Source: an uncultured Pseudomonadota bacterium (GTDB lineage: Bacteria > Pseudomonadota > Alphaproteobacteria > RF32 > CAG-239). Taken from it: a stretch of 33,965 nt of DNA. The position numbers and the translations under genes were made by a program. Under the pieces are notes generated by a model. That model was not told where the DNA came from. It saw only the letters and a list, made by a program, of their open reading frames with translations, and searched no databases. The number at the start of each line of letters is the position of its first letter. Within the stretch, counting starts at the first letter, position 1. Shown here piece after piece: positions 1 through 7,926 of the stretch. The stretch spans positions 1 to 33,965 of the forward strand of contig CASFNB010000014.1 in the NCBI GenBank assembly GCA_949295915.1, read 5' to 3'.

Positions 1-150
1 GGCTTCAGGGCACGGACAGCGCGGCAGTCAAACTTTTGCCGTCAAACACGCCGTGTTTGGCCGGCGGCAGCCCAATATCCCACACCGTCATGCTGAACTT
101 GTTTCAGCATCTCATATAGAAAAGACCCTGAAACAAGTTCAGGGTGACGA
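1..150. repeat. REP-like palindromic intergenic element
   Basis: Positions 86-149 form an imperfect inverted repeat. The left arm contains GCTGAACTTGTTTCAGC and the right arm CTGAAACAAGTTCAG, and CGTCA and TGACG close the outer ends. The preceding 85 bases are GC-rich and carry a second small palindrome, CAAACACG/CGTGTTTG, around 44-60. On the minus strand 5-88 reads as 27 codons ending in TGA, beginning with ATG inside the palindrome arm, but I recognise no family. The GTTCAG/CTGAAC palindrome type is a known dispersed intergenic repeat in alphaproteobacteria. Bases 151-292 show no gene. Confidence 0.7.
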
Positions 151-292
151 TAAGAATAATATTTGCACCTAAAACAATCTTAATACCGCCTGACTGGCTT
201 GTGAGGCGAGAGAAAGTGAATTGACCGCCAAATTTTGTTGCGTTTGCAATGAAAGCATATATTTTTTCTTGTATATACATGCACCCATAAAT

Positions 293-1600
293 TTATTCGG
301 CAGCGATATCATCAGCCTCATGAATCCGCTCAATGTCAGCTCCGACGGCTTTTAATTTTTCTTCCAAATGTTCATAGCCTCTGTCCAGGTGATAAACACG
401 ATTGACGATAGTTTCACCTTCAGCAATCAATCCGGCTAATATGAGTGCAAAAGAGGCACGTAAATCCGTGGCCATAACTTGTGCACCGGAAAGTTTTTCA
501 ACCCCGCGGACAATGGCAGAAGCGTGCCCGTGAACTTTGATATTTGCCCCCATGCGCAAGAGTTCCGGAACGTGCATAAAACGGTTTTCCCAAATGGTTT
601 CGGTAATCATGGCTGCGCCGTCAGCCGTAAGCATCAGAGCCAAAAACTGAGCTTGCAAATCTGTCGGGAACCCAGGGTAATAGTCAGTCATAATATCTTG
701 TCCGACGAGATGAGCATGGGTCGCATCAACTAAAATTCCGTTCGGAGTTTCGGAAATTTTAACGCCCATGTCTTTAAGAATTTGTAAGGGATTTTGCAAA
801 GTTTGCGGTTGGGCATTGATAAGCTCTATTTTGCCGCGCGTGATAACCGCGGCAGCGGCATACGAACCGGCCTCGATTCTGTCGGGAATAACTTTATGAA
901 CGGCACCGTGCAAGCTTTCGACACCTTCGATTGTTATGGTAGAAGTTCCGTGACCGGAAATTTTAGCACCCATGGCAATTAATAATTCTGCCAAATCGGA
1001 GATTTCCGGCTCTTTGGCGGCATTTTCAATTATAGTTGTCCCTTGAGCCAGAGTTGCCGCCATCATAATGTTGCAAGTTGCTCCGACCGAAGCAATATTA
1101 AAAGGAATTCGTTTTCCTTGCAATTTGTTCGGACAATCGGCAATAATATAACCGTTTTTGATTTCGATTTTTGCTCCCATTTGTTCTAATGCCGAAAGAT
1201 GAATATCCATCGGGCGCGCACCGATGGCGCAACCTCCGGGGAGAGAAACTTCAACATGACCGTAGCGCGCCAAAAGGGGACCGAGAACATAATAAGAAGC
1301 ACGCATTTTGCGCACATAATCATAAGGGGCAATCAGAGATGTGGCTTCAGGTGTGCGATAAGAATATGTTTTGCTCGGATGTCCGTCAACAAAATCATCA
1401 AATTCGTCAATTTGCGTACCGAGCTGTAAGAGTAGAGCATTCATGGATTTAATATCGGAAAGTTCGGGCATATTGGTAAGAGTGACAGTATCTTTTGTAA
1501 GCAAGCTGGCACAAATAAGCGGAAGAGCTGCATTTTTAGCGCCGCTGATATAAATTTTTCCGGAAAGTTTATTCCCGCCGATGATTTTGATTTTATCCAT
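293..1600 (-). CDS. murA: UDP-N-acetylglucosamine 1-carboxyvinyltransferase MurA
   Basis: This enzyme transfers enolpyruvate from PEP to UDP-GlcNAc, the first committed cytoplasmic step of peptidoglycan synthesis. The 435-residue length is normal for MurA. The N-terminal K22-N23 substrate motif lies in GAKNAALPL, the catalytic loop PGGCAIGARP carries Cys124 (the fosfomycin-sensitive form), and PDRIEAGSY follows in the second half. The start has a good AAGGAG ribosome site 7-12 bases upstream. A 47-codon lysine-rich ORF lies 52 bases upstream on the same strand and may be co-transcribed. No terminator hairpin is obvious just downstream. Confidence 0.97.
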   Translation of the reverse strand: MDKIKIIGGNKLSGKIYISGAKNAALPLICASLLTKDTVTLTNMPELSDIKSMNALLLQLGTQIDEFDDFVDGHPSKTYSYRTPEATSLIAPYDYVRKMRASYYVLGPLLARYGHVEVSLPGGCAIGARPMDIHLSALEQMGAKIEIKNGYIIADCPNKLQGKRIPFNIASVGATCNIMMAATLAQGTTIIENAAKEPEISDLAELLIAMGAKISGHGTSTITIEGVESLHGAVHKVIPDRIEAGSYAAAAVITRGKIELINAQPQTLQNPLQILKDMGVKISETPNGILVDATHAHLVGQDIMTDYYPGFPTDLQAQFLALMLTADGAAMITETIWENRFMHVPELLRMGANIKVHGHASAIVRGVEKLSGAQVMATDLRASFALILAGLIAEGETIVNRVYHLDRGYEHLEEKLKAVGADIERIHEADDIAAE

Positions 1601-1652
1601 GATACACTCTCCTTAATAAATAAATTTGCCTCAAACCAAAAAAAGCCTGCGA

Positions 1653-1796
1653 TTATTTATCGGCAGACTTTTTCAATTCATCACGAGCTTTTTGTTGTTT
1701 TTTTCGTTTTTCCAAATTTTTTTGCAAGGCTTTGGCTTCGCTTTCAAAACGAAGTTCAGCTCGTTTTTTGTTTTGTTGTTTTTTCATCTCTGGCAT
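1653..1796 (-). CDS. Small lysine-rich hypothetical protein (47 aa)
   Basis: The minus strand encodes 47 residues starting MPEMKKQQNKKRAEL and ending KKSADK, followed by TAA. A GGAG ribosome site sits seven bases before the ATG. The protein is almost entirely Lys, Gln, Glu, Arg and Ala, so it should be a single charged helix. It lies 52 bases upstream of murA in the same direction. It recalls the small charged proteins, such as DUF4169, found in alphaproteobacteria, but no family motif is clear. The overlapping plus-strand ORF of 73 codons is Phe-rich and looks like its shadow. Confidence 0.6.
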   Translation of the reverse strand: MPEMKKQQNKKRAELRFESEAKALQKNLEKRKKQQKARDELKKSADK

Positions 1797-1912
1797 TTTT
1801 TACTCCGATATAGAACTAATAATGATACAATACAAAAATATGATTAATAAAAGAATAAGAATTGAAAAATAAATAAAAGATGATAAAATACCGGTAAAAT
1901 TAAGGAAACATC

Positions 1913-2365
1913 ATGAAAAAATGGTTTAGAACGGTAATTTTGGGAAGCTTTTTGACTTGTACGGCTGAAGCACAGGAAATTTCCGTTCAGCCATTGAAAC
2001 AGTTGCTGTCACAGTATGGCTATTCTCAGAGTCAAAAACAGGATACAAACGGAAATTATACCTATTATTATAAAAAGAAAAATTTGTTGATTGTACTGAA
2101 TGAAGATGCCGTAAGACATAGCCTGAAAAATGCACAGGCCACCATGATTGTTGATAATCAACCACAGCAAAATGTTCAGAATGCGGTTAATGATTTAAGC
2201 TCATTTTTTTACAAAATATCGGATAAGCCGCAATATATAGAAAAATGGCTGAATCAATGTATGGAAAGAAAAAGCATGAATATCCAAACCTCAGATAGAT
2301 TTTTTCAATATAAGTGCTTCCTGTTGGGACATTCATCGGTATTTTTAGCCACACCGATAAAATAA
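1913..2365 (+). CDS. Exported hypothetical protein (150 aa)
   Basis: The ORF begins with a classic Sec signal peptide: MKKW, a hydrophobic stretch to about residue 16, and a likely cleavage after AEA near residue 20. The mature part is polar, with two cysteines near the C-terminus (in LNQCMERK and YKCFLLG) that could form a disulfide in the periplasm. AAGGAA precedes the ATG. The stop is ten bases before glgX, whose AAGGAGG site lies in that gap, so the two genes are probably one transcript. I do not recognise the family. Confidence 0.75.
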   Translation: MKKWFRTVILGSFLTCTAEAQEISVQPLKQLLSQYGYSQSQKQDTNGNYTYYYKKKNLLIVLNEDAVRHSLKNAQATMIVDNQPQQNVQNAVNDLSSFFYKISDKPQYIEKWLNQCMERKSMNIQTSDRFFQYKCFLLGHSSVFLATPIK

Positions 2366-2375
2366 GGAGGATATA

Positions 2376-4481
2376 ATGGCAGATTTAGTAAAATTGGGAG
2401 CAGAATATTTAGAAAATAGCACAAAATTTTGTGTAGCATCGGAACATGCTCAAAAAATGGAATTGTGCCTATTTTCTCCGGATGAAAAAGAAGAAACTCG
2501 CATTCCGATGGAAAAGCAGGGAGATGTTTGGCTTGCTGAAGTGAAGGGAATCAAACCGGGACAAAAATATGGATATCGCGCCCACGGCGAATATAATCCC
2601 GATGAAGGATTGTTCTTCAATCCACGCAAATTGGCCATGGATCCTTATGCTCTGGAAGTGTCGACAACATTTAAAAATTGGCGTTCCGAAGATTTGAGTG
2701 TAGAAAATGATGCGGATACGGCGAGTATTATGCCCAAAGCCGTGGTGGTTGATAAAAATGCCATTTTTGATATGCAAAAATATCCTTATTTGGGAAAACG
2801 CCCTCAATTCAAAATCGGTAGCAATATCATTTATGAAACACATGTAAAGAATTTTTCCTATCTCAATCCGAATATACCGGAAGAAAAAAGAGGTAAATTA
2901 TCTGCCTTATCAGATGATTGGACTATAGAATATTTACAAAAAATAGGTGTCAATAACATTGAGCTCATGCCCATAACCCCAACATGCCCGGGACGGCAGA
3001 TTCCCGAAACGGAAGGACGTTTTGACAGTTGGGGGTATAATCCTTATTGCTATTTTGCGGTTGATCCGCGTTACGGCAATTTGCGAGATATGGTTGAAGT
3101 TATTAACAAATTGCACCAAAACGGAATCAAATTAACCATAGATGCGGTCTTAAATCATACCGGAGAACATGCCGCCCGCGGATATTGGAACCGTGCCCTC
3201 TCGTTTAAGCTTTTAGACAGTCCGAATTATTATCGACCGGCAGGAAACAAAAAAGCCGATTATATGAATTCAACCGGTTGCCATAATAATTTTAATCTGG
3301 ATTCCAAACTCGGACATATGTTGTTGCATGATTATATCAACCATATGCATGCTCTTGGTTTTGACGGAATTCGTTGGGATTTGGGCGGAGATAATGCCTT
3401 AAATCAATATGGAGAGTTTCAAGATAACGGAGCCTTTATTCAAGAATTGAAATATGCGGCAAATGAATTGAATATGGAAATGTTTGTGGAGCCATGGAGT
3501 GCAATGGGCGGAAATTATACCGGACGTTTTTCCAGATTAGTTCCCGGCGTGAAGGAGTGGAGCGATAAAAGAAGAGAATTTACGGCAGATTTTTTCAGCG
3601 CTCGAGAAAATATGGCAGGAGAATTCGGAAAACAAGTATCCGGCTCATCCATATCAGATTATCAAAAGAAGGAAACAGCCATGGTTGGCACGGCCTTTAC
3701 TCATGATGGTTTCAGCTTGGTTGGAGCATTTAAATATCATAAAGATACAACAGATAACGGAGAACAAGGACGAGACGGTAGTCCGGATCATTATGCAAAA
3801 TCATATGACGAAGAAGAGCTTTATCGGCGTTCGGCAACGGCTGCAGCAATGAATATTTTAAGTAAGGGAATTCCTCTTATGCGAAACGGTGATGAGATAA
3901 GCTATGCCAGCCCCAATAATAATCCCTATTGCATAGATGATCATACGGTATGGCTGCAATGGAAAAATATGAACGACAAAGAGAAAAAATTGTTTAAGCA
4001 GATTTGTCGGTTAAATGCTTTGCGTCGTCAACACCCGATTTTTACGGATTTAAGCTTATTTGACGGTAAAGAAAATCCGGAAAACGGAGTGAAGGATATC
4101 ACATGGCTTCGTCCCGACGGTAATGAAATGACGGTTGCCGAGTGGACACTACCGTATCATAAAACCGGAGCTTATATGTTAAACGGAGCCGCTACGGAAA
4201 ACAGAGCTTCGGATGACGATTTTCTGATTATGGTTTCCGGAGATAATTATCATACCATTAACTACAAATTGCCGACACCGCCTTCAGGAGGAAAATGGCA
4301 GTTGCTGTTGGATACCTCGGAAGGGGAGTTTAGTAAAAATATGCGCCAATTTGAGGCTGGCAGTGAATATGCGCTCAAGCCATACTCTTTTGTCATAATG
4401 ACTAAGAAAAAATCAAAAGTCCGCATCAATCAGAGAACGCTTGCCGCTATGGTTGCCAAACATCAAGCATCAAGAAAATAA
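2376..4481 (+). CDS. glgX: Glycogen debranching enzyme GlgX / isoamylase-type GH13
   Basis: This enzyme hydrolyses alpha-1,6 branch linkages of phosphorylase-trimmed glycogen in the cytoplasm. An N-terminal CBM48-like beta domain (about 15-105) is followed by a GH13 barrel. Key motifs are DAVLNHTGE, GFDGIRWDLGG with nucleophile Asp335, VEPWS with acid/base Glu372, and THDGFSL with Asp444. The order and spacing match GlgX closely, and 701 residues is a normal length. A strong AAGGAGG site precedes the start. The C-terminal 20 residues are basic. No glgP, glgA or glgB is in the window, so the rest of the pathway must be elsewhere. GlgX versus a plant-type isoamylase cannot be settled by eye. 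Confidence 0.9.
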   Translation: MADLVKLGAEYLENSTKFCVASEHAQKMELCLFSPDEKEETRIPMEKQGDVWLAEVKGIKPGQKYGYRAHGEYNPDEGLFFNPRKLAMDPYALEVSTTFKNWRSEDLSVENDADTASIMPKAVVVDKNAIFDMQKYPYLGKRPQFKIGSNIIYETHVKNFSYLNPNIPEEKRGKLSALSDDWTIEYLQKIGVNNIELMPITPTCPGRQIPETEGRFDSWGYNPYCYFAVDPRYGNLRDMVEVINKLHQNGIKLTIDAVLNHTGEHAARGYWNRALSFKLLDSPNYYRPAGNKKADYMNSTGCHNNFNLDSKLGHMLLHDYINHMHALGFDGIRWDLGGDNALNQYGEFQDNGAFIQELKYAANELNMEMFVEPWSAMGGNYTGRFSRLVPGVKEWSDKRREFTADFFSARENMAGEFGKQVSGSSISDYQKKETAMVGTAFTHDGFSLVGAFKYHKDTTDNGEQGRDGSPDHYAKSYDEEELYRRSATAAAMNILSKGIPLMRNGDEISYASPNNNPYCIDDHTVWLQWKNMNDKEKKLFKQICRLNALRRQHPIFTDLSLFDGKENPENGVKDITWLRPDGNEMTVAEWTLPYHKTGAYMLNGAATENRASDDDFLIMVSGDNYHTINYKLPTPPSGGKWQLLLDTSEGEFSKNMRQFEAGSEYALKPYSFVIMTKKKSKVRINQRTLAAMVAKHQASRK

Positions 4482-4563
4482 ATATATTCAGCTGATTTTT
4501 TATCAAAAATTAAGTAGTTTGAATTATAACTTTTTTATAACAAAAAACGCAAAGAGGAATAAA

Positions 4564-4863
4564 ATGAAAAAATATTGCTTAATATTAGGTATGGTTGCGG
4601 CTTTAAGTTGCTGTGCCGAATTGGATAAATATATCAATGTCGGAGAAAATGCCTCCGCACAAGAAAAATTCAGAGCCTGTGCTTTGAGCGAAGCACAAAC
4701 CAAATTGAAAAACGGCACGCTGTTTGCTCAAGATATGACAACAACCAAAAATGAAATTGTCAATACTTGTTTGAAGAAGATGGCTTTGCAAGCCGCCGGT
4801 ATTGATTCGGAAGCAGAGAGTATTGCTTCAAGCATCATCAACAGCTTAAAAGCGGCTCAATAA
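4564..4863 (+). CDS. Small exported protein or lipoprotein (99 aa)
   Basis: I chose the ATG at 4564, 123 bases inside the longest open frame. It follows an AGAGGAA site and begins a signal peptide (MKKYCLILGMVAALSCCAEL). The adjacent cysteines at 15-16 could serve as a lipidation site, although the ALSC box lacks the usual Leu at -3, so a cleaved signal peptide is also possible. The mature part has two more cysteines (FRACALSEA and VNTCLKKM) and is probably helical. It lies 82 bases after glgX and is followed by a terminator. Family not recognised. Confidence 0.75.
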   Translation: MKKYCLILGMVAALSCCAELDKYINVGENASAQEKFRACALSEAQTKLKNGTLFAQDMTTTKNEIVNTCLKKMALQAAGIDSEAESIASSIINSLKAAQ

Positions 4864-4870
4864 AAGCATA

Positions 4871-4906
4871 AAAACCTTCCTCTGCCAAAGAGGAAGGTTT
4901 TTTTTG
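4871..4906. terminator. Bidirectional intrinsic terminator
   Basis: A stem AACCTTCCTCT pairs with AGAGGAAGGTT around a short loop, with T-runs on both strands. It sits between the end of the small exported gene and the convergent acetyltransferase gene. Confidence 0.9.
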
Positions 4907-4914
4907 ATACAATG

Positions 4915-5445
4915 TCAGAGTTGTTTTGAATAAAACATAAGCTCTTCAACCACAATAGCGCCGACACGGATAGGTTCGGTTGAAAGATAATGATAACCGT
5001 CGCGGAGCAACAGCTCTTTTGAACGCAGGTTTGTGGCATCACAAGCCAAGGTAATGGATTTGTAACCTGCTTTGCGCATAATGGCTTCAAAGAGCTGAGT
5101 AGCCTCATAGCCGTAGCCTTTATGTTCATAAGCTGTAGCGGTAGCTCTGGTTCGTACAATGGAATTACCTTCAACTTCATCGCCGAATATAAAGCCGACC
5201 ATTTTGTTTGTTTCGTTAAGGATAACAAAATATCCGGTAAAACGGTCGTTATTATATTGTTGCGCGACAAAATTCTTGGCGCCGTCAATATTTTGAAAAT
5301 GCAAAACCAAAAACTTTTCCCATTCGGTTTTTGAGGTCAGATAAAGCTGATAGAATTCTTTGTATCTATCAAAAGAAAAAGGTTCTAAAGAAACGAGTTT
5401 TCCTTTTTTGGAACGAATGGTTTTTAAAATTTTTCCTTGTTTCAT
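4915..5445 (-). CDS. GNAT-family N-acetyltransferase (RimJ/RimL type)
   Basis: The 176 residues have the layout of an acetyl-CoA-dependent GNAT enzyme of the RimJ/RimL group. An early strand SLEPFSFDRYKEFYQLY is followed by strands GYFVILNETNKMVGFIFG and an acetyl-CoA loop region YEHKGYGYEATQLF (R/Q-x-x-G-x-G/A-like, here H-K-G-Y-G-Y). It ends with ITLACDATNLRSKELLLRDGY, a typical 'neighbour residue' motif before the last strands. The substrate cannot be read from sequence. The gene is single and divergent from the mutarotase gene, sharing a 136-base promoter region. No clear Shine-Dalgarno is seen before the ATG. Confidence 0.85.
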   Translation of the reverse strand: MKQGKILKTIRSKKGKLVSLEPFSFDRYKEFYQLYLTSKTEWEKFLVLHFQNIDGAKNFVAQQYNNDRFTGYFVILNETNKMVGFIFGDEVEGNSIVRTRATATAYEHKGYGYEATQLFEAIMRKAGYKSITLACDATNLRSKELLLRDGYHYLSTEPIRVGAIVVEELMFYSKQL

Positions 5446-5581
5446 AAAAAATATTTTTAATGATTAAACATACTAATTATTTGAATGGAGTAAAACATAA
5501 CATATTTAAGAAAAAAATCAATATTGATGTTTTTGGGAGGCTATGCTAGTTTAAAAAAACAATTTTGAAGGGGGAAGAAAG

Positions 5582-6397
5582 ATGAATGATAAAGGTTTTA
5601 TTTGTTTGAGCAATGCCAAAGCAGAGTGCAAAATCTCGCTTTGGGGCGGAAATTTGTTGTCATATCGTCCAAAAAATGAAGAACATGATATCTTTTGGCT
5701 GGGCGATTTGAACAAGTTTGACAATGTACAAGCCATCCGCGGCGGCATTCCGGTTTGTTGGCCGCGTTTTGCCGAAGAAGCGCTGAACAATCATCTTCCC
5801 CGTCATGGCTTTGCTAGGCTCGCCACATGGGCTTTGCAAAAGGTAAATGTTGATGAAAACAAAATCGAAGCCGAACTTTCTTTGACGCCCGATGCCCAAT
5901 ATAATCTCAATATGTCGGTAAGGCTTTTAATCAAAATCACCGACAAACTGGAATATGCGCTGGAAACGACTAATTTGAGCGATGAAGAGTTCTCTTTCAG
6001 CGAAGCTCTGCACGCTTACTTTAACGTAAGTTCCGTTAATGATGTTGAGATTAAAGGTTTATCCGGTCATCAGTATAAAAATTCGCTGGACGGTAAAATT
6101 TATACTTTGGAAGAAGATTTAGAGATTAAAGGTGAGTTTGATTCCATTTTCTTAAATCAAGTTGAACCGATTAAAATCGTTGATAAATCTTATAATCGCG
6201 AAATTGTTATGAAAAAGCAAGGCTCAAAAACCACGGTTGTGTGGAATCCCGCCAAAGATTTAGCCGAAATGAGCCCCGAACAATATAAAACCTTTGTTTG
6301 TGTAGAACCCTCAAATGTGGGAGACTATTGTGTCAAACTCGCTCCGCACGGCAAACACACAATTTCCGCAACGATAAATGTGAACAATTTAAGATAA
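5582..6397 (+). CDS. D-hexose-6-phosphate mutarotase (YeaD-like aldose 1-epimerase)
   Basis: This enzyme interconverts the alpha and beta anomers of hexose 6-phosphates, feeding glycolysis and glycogen metabolism. The hallmark RGGIPVCWPRF segment is followed by HGFAR with His75, ALHAYFNV with His144 and FVCVEPSNVGD with the probable catalytic base Glu242. These motifs separate the YeaD group from GalM. The 271-residue length is typical. A GGGGGAAG site precedes the ATG. It may cooperate with glgX nearby, but the genes are not in one transcript. Confidence 0.88.
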   Translation: MNDKGFICLSNAKAECKISLWGGNLLSYRPKNEEHDIFWLGDLNKFDNVQAIRGGIPVCWPRFAEEALNNHLPRHGFARLATWALQKVNVDENKIEAELSLTPDAQYNLNMSVRLLIKITDKLEYALETTNLSDEEFSFSEALHAYFNVSSVNDVEIKGLSGHQYKNSLDGKIYTLEEDLEIKGEFDSIFLNQVEPIKIVDKSYNREIVMKKQGSKTTVVWNPAKDLAEMSPEQYKTFVCVEPSNVGDYCVKLAPHGKHTISATINVNNLR

Positions 6398-6430
6398 AAT
6401 TTTTGTATTATTAAATATGGGAAGGACTTG

Positions 6431-6601
6431 TTATATAAATCCATTTGCCGTTAAATAATCATAAATTTCATCCGCCATAATCTGATGACCTTGAGCATTA
6501 GGATGAGTCGCATCTTTGTACAGTTCTTTAAGTTTGCGATTTTGTTCATCATAATATCTATGCGCAATGCTATCACCAATTATTCCGATATTTTTGACCA
6601 T
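6431..6601 (-). pseudogene. SGNH/GDSL hydrolase remnant with internal deletion (56 codons)
   Basis: The minus-strand ORF opens with MVKNIGIIGDSIAHRY, the block I GDS motif of SGNH esterases. After only about 15 residues it passes into DATHPNAQGHQIMADEI, the block V D-x-x-H motif that normally lies 130-180 residues later. The reading frame is kept and an AGGAG ribosome site precedes the ATG, so a 56-residue peptide could still be made. It has the Ser and Asp/His ends but no oxyanion blocks. I infer a large in-frame deletion of a once functional esterase at the left edge of the accessory region. Confidence 0.75.
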
Positions 6602-6906
6602 TTACATCTCCTAAAGCGTCTTTGAAAAAATTAAACATCTTTAATCAATAAAGGTCAAAAGAATTATTAATTTATTCTCAAAAGTTGCTAAAACCTAAAC
6701 AAAAAATCTGCCAATTTAGCGGAAATATCAAAACCGATGCGTTTTTGCCATGCAATTATCGGACTAATTTTTATGATGAATTTAAGCTTTTAAATAGGAA
6801 AATTGATATATTTGATATGAAAATAATTGATATTTTTGATTTTTAGGTTAATCTGCAAAAAGAGAACTTATAATTTAGGTATAATTGAAAATTAAAATGT
6901 ATTATT
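6602..6906. other. AT-rich spacer with decayed module boundary
   Basis: This gap holds no complete gene. Around 6670-6765 it carries a decayed version of the boundary seen at 9600-9926: AAAAGTTGCTAAAA, then GGAAATATCAAAA, then TTATCGGACTAA. Two TATAAT-like boxes occur at 6869 and 6880 upstream of the racemase gene, without a convincing -35 partner. Confidence 0.6.
6748..6846 (+). pseudogene. Recombinase-like C-terminal tail remnant, copy 1
   Basis: One frame reads PCNYRTNFYDEFKLL and continues to a TAG at 6844. The nucleotides of Y-R-T contain the core octamer ATCGGACT (6758-6765). The same tail pattern recurs at three other places in the region, always directly after a tRNA-3'-end-like or recombinase sequence. 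It has no start codon and is read as a gene fragment. Confidence 0.6.
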
Positions 6907-7620
6907 ATGAAGAAAAAAATGAAAACTATTGGCTTAATCGGTGGTATGAGTTGGGAAAGTACAGTAACCTACTACCAAATTATCAATGAAACTGTTAAAG
7001 TGCATTTAGGCGGTTTACATTCAGCTAAGATTTTGTTGTATAGCGTTGATTTCGATGAAATTGAACGTTGCCAGTCTTCAGGAGATTGGAATAAAGCCGC
7101 GGCATTGTTGGCTGATTCCGCTCAAAGATTAGAACGAGGTGGAGCAGACTTTCTTGTGATATGCACCAATACGATGCATAAACTTGTTCCTCAGATTCAA
7201 CAGGTTATCAATATTCCGGTACTCCATATCGCAGAGGTTACAGCAGATGAACTAGTAGAGCATAATATCCGCAAAGTTGGATTACTTGGAACTAAATACA
7301 CAATGACCCAAGACTTTTATAAGAATAAGCTTATGGAAAGAGGCATTGACATCATTGTTCCTGATGGGAAAGATATTAATATCGTAAACAATATCATTTA
7401 TAATGAATTGTGCTGCGGTTTAATCAGCCAGACATCAAAAGCAAAGTATTTGGAGATTATCTCAAAACTTCAAAAATGCGGAGCCGAGGCAATCATTCTT
7501 GGTTGTACAGAAATTGGTTTGTTGATTAAACAAGAGGATATTTCCCTACCGGTTTTTGATACAACTTTGATACATGCTCAAAAAGCGGCGATGTTAGCTA
7601 TTGAAAAGATTGTTAGCTAA
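6907..7620 (+). CDS. Aspartate/glutamate racemase family protein
   Basis: These cofactor-independent racemases interconvert L- and D-aspartate (or glutamate) with two cysteines acting as acid and base. The N-terminal GLIGGMSWESTVTYY is diagnostic of the aspartate racemase branch. The catalytic pair is Cys86 in VICTNTMHK and Cys200 in ILGCTEIGLL. The 237-residue length is typical. The start at 6907 lacks a clear ribosome site and the Met at codon 5 is a possible alternative. The gene is the only cargo between boundary copies 1 and 2 and ends with its own terminator. A D-amino acid role in cell wall or signalling is inference. Confidence 0.92.
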   Translation: MKKKMKTIGLIGGMSWESTVTYYQIINETVKVHLGGLHSAKILLYSVDFDEIERCQSSGDWNKAAALLADSAQRLERGGADFLVICTNTMHKLVPQIQQVINIPVLHIAEVTADELVEHNIRKVGLLGTKYTMTQDFYKNKLMERGIDIIVPDGKDINIVNNIIYNELCCGLISQTSKAKYLEIISKLQKCGAEAIILGCTEIGLLIKQEDISLPVFDTTLIHAQKAAMLAIEKIVS

Positions 7621-7634
7621 ATTTTTTATTGTAG

Positions 7635-7670
7635 AAAATCATCAGAACACCATCTGATGATTTTTTCTTT
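7635..7670 (+). terminator. Intrinsic terminator after racemase gene
   Basis: AAATCATCAGA pairs with TCTGATGATTT around a six-base loop and runs into TTTTTTCTTTT. Confidence 0.9.
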
Positions 7671-7814
7671 TAAAAGTCCGGTAAATTTATAAAAATCATC
7701 AAATTAAAAACCGTGCAAATCGGACTCATTCAAAGGCTTGGAATACATACAAAGAAAGCACCTCAATAGGTGCATTCTTAAAAATGGTGCCGCCTGCTGT
7801 GCAGTTATCGGACT
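7671..7814. repeat. Module boundary repeat 2
   Basis: The order is an inverted core AGTCCGGT (7675), a direct core ATCGGACT (7719), AAGGCTTGGAATACATAC (7733-7750), a small hairpin GCACCTCAATAGGTGC, then ATGGTGCCGC. That last string is identical to the end of the tRNA-Thr acceptor stem plus CCA on the opposite strand. It passes directly into TTATCGGACTAA (core at 7807). Apart from the hairpin sequence this is the same order as at 9591-9926 and 14619-14945. Confidence 0.8.
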
Positions 7815-7892
7815 AATTCTTATGATGATTTTAAGAGATTAACAAAGAAAGTTAAAACTTATCATAATAAAATTTTAATGTTTTCAACCTAA
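7800..7892 (+). pseudogene. Recombinase-like C-terminal tail remnant, copy 2
   Basis: The frame reads CSYRTNSYDDFKRLTKK and ends at TAA 7890-7892. It matches the tails at 6748, 9912 and 13537 in the positions C, Y-R-T, Y, D/E-F-K and the following basic residues. There is no upstream body: TGGTGCCGC of the tRNA 3' end lies immediately before it. Confidence 0.6.
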
Positions 7893-7926
7893 ATTAAAAT
7901 AGATGGTATAATTAGAGGAACGCAAT

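Noticed and set aside
1626..1847. Phe-rich 73-codon plus-strand ORF
   Set aside because: It is antisense to the 47-aa Lys-rich ORF, which has the better ribosome site.
4857..5288. 143-codon minus-strand ORF overlapping the GNAT gene
   Set aside because: It is another frame of the acetyltransferase gene and runs through the terminator.
7907..7912. TATAAT with TGG upstream of the ankyrin gene
   Set aside because: Transcription from it would start inside the ribosome site and leave almost no leader, so it is not called as the promoter.
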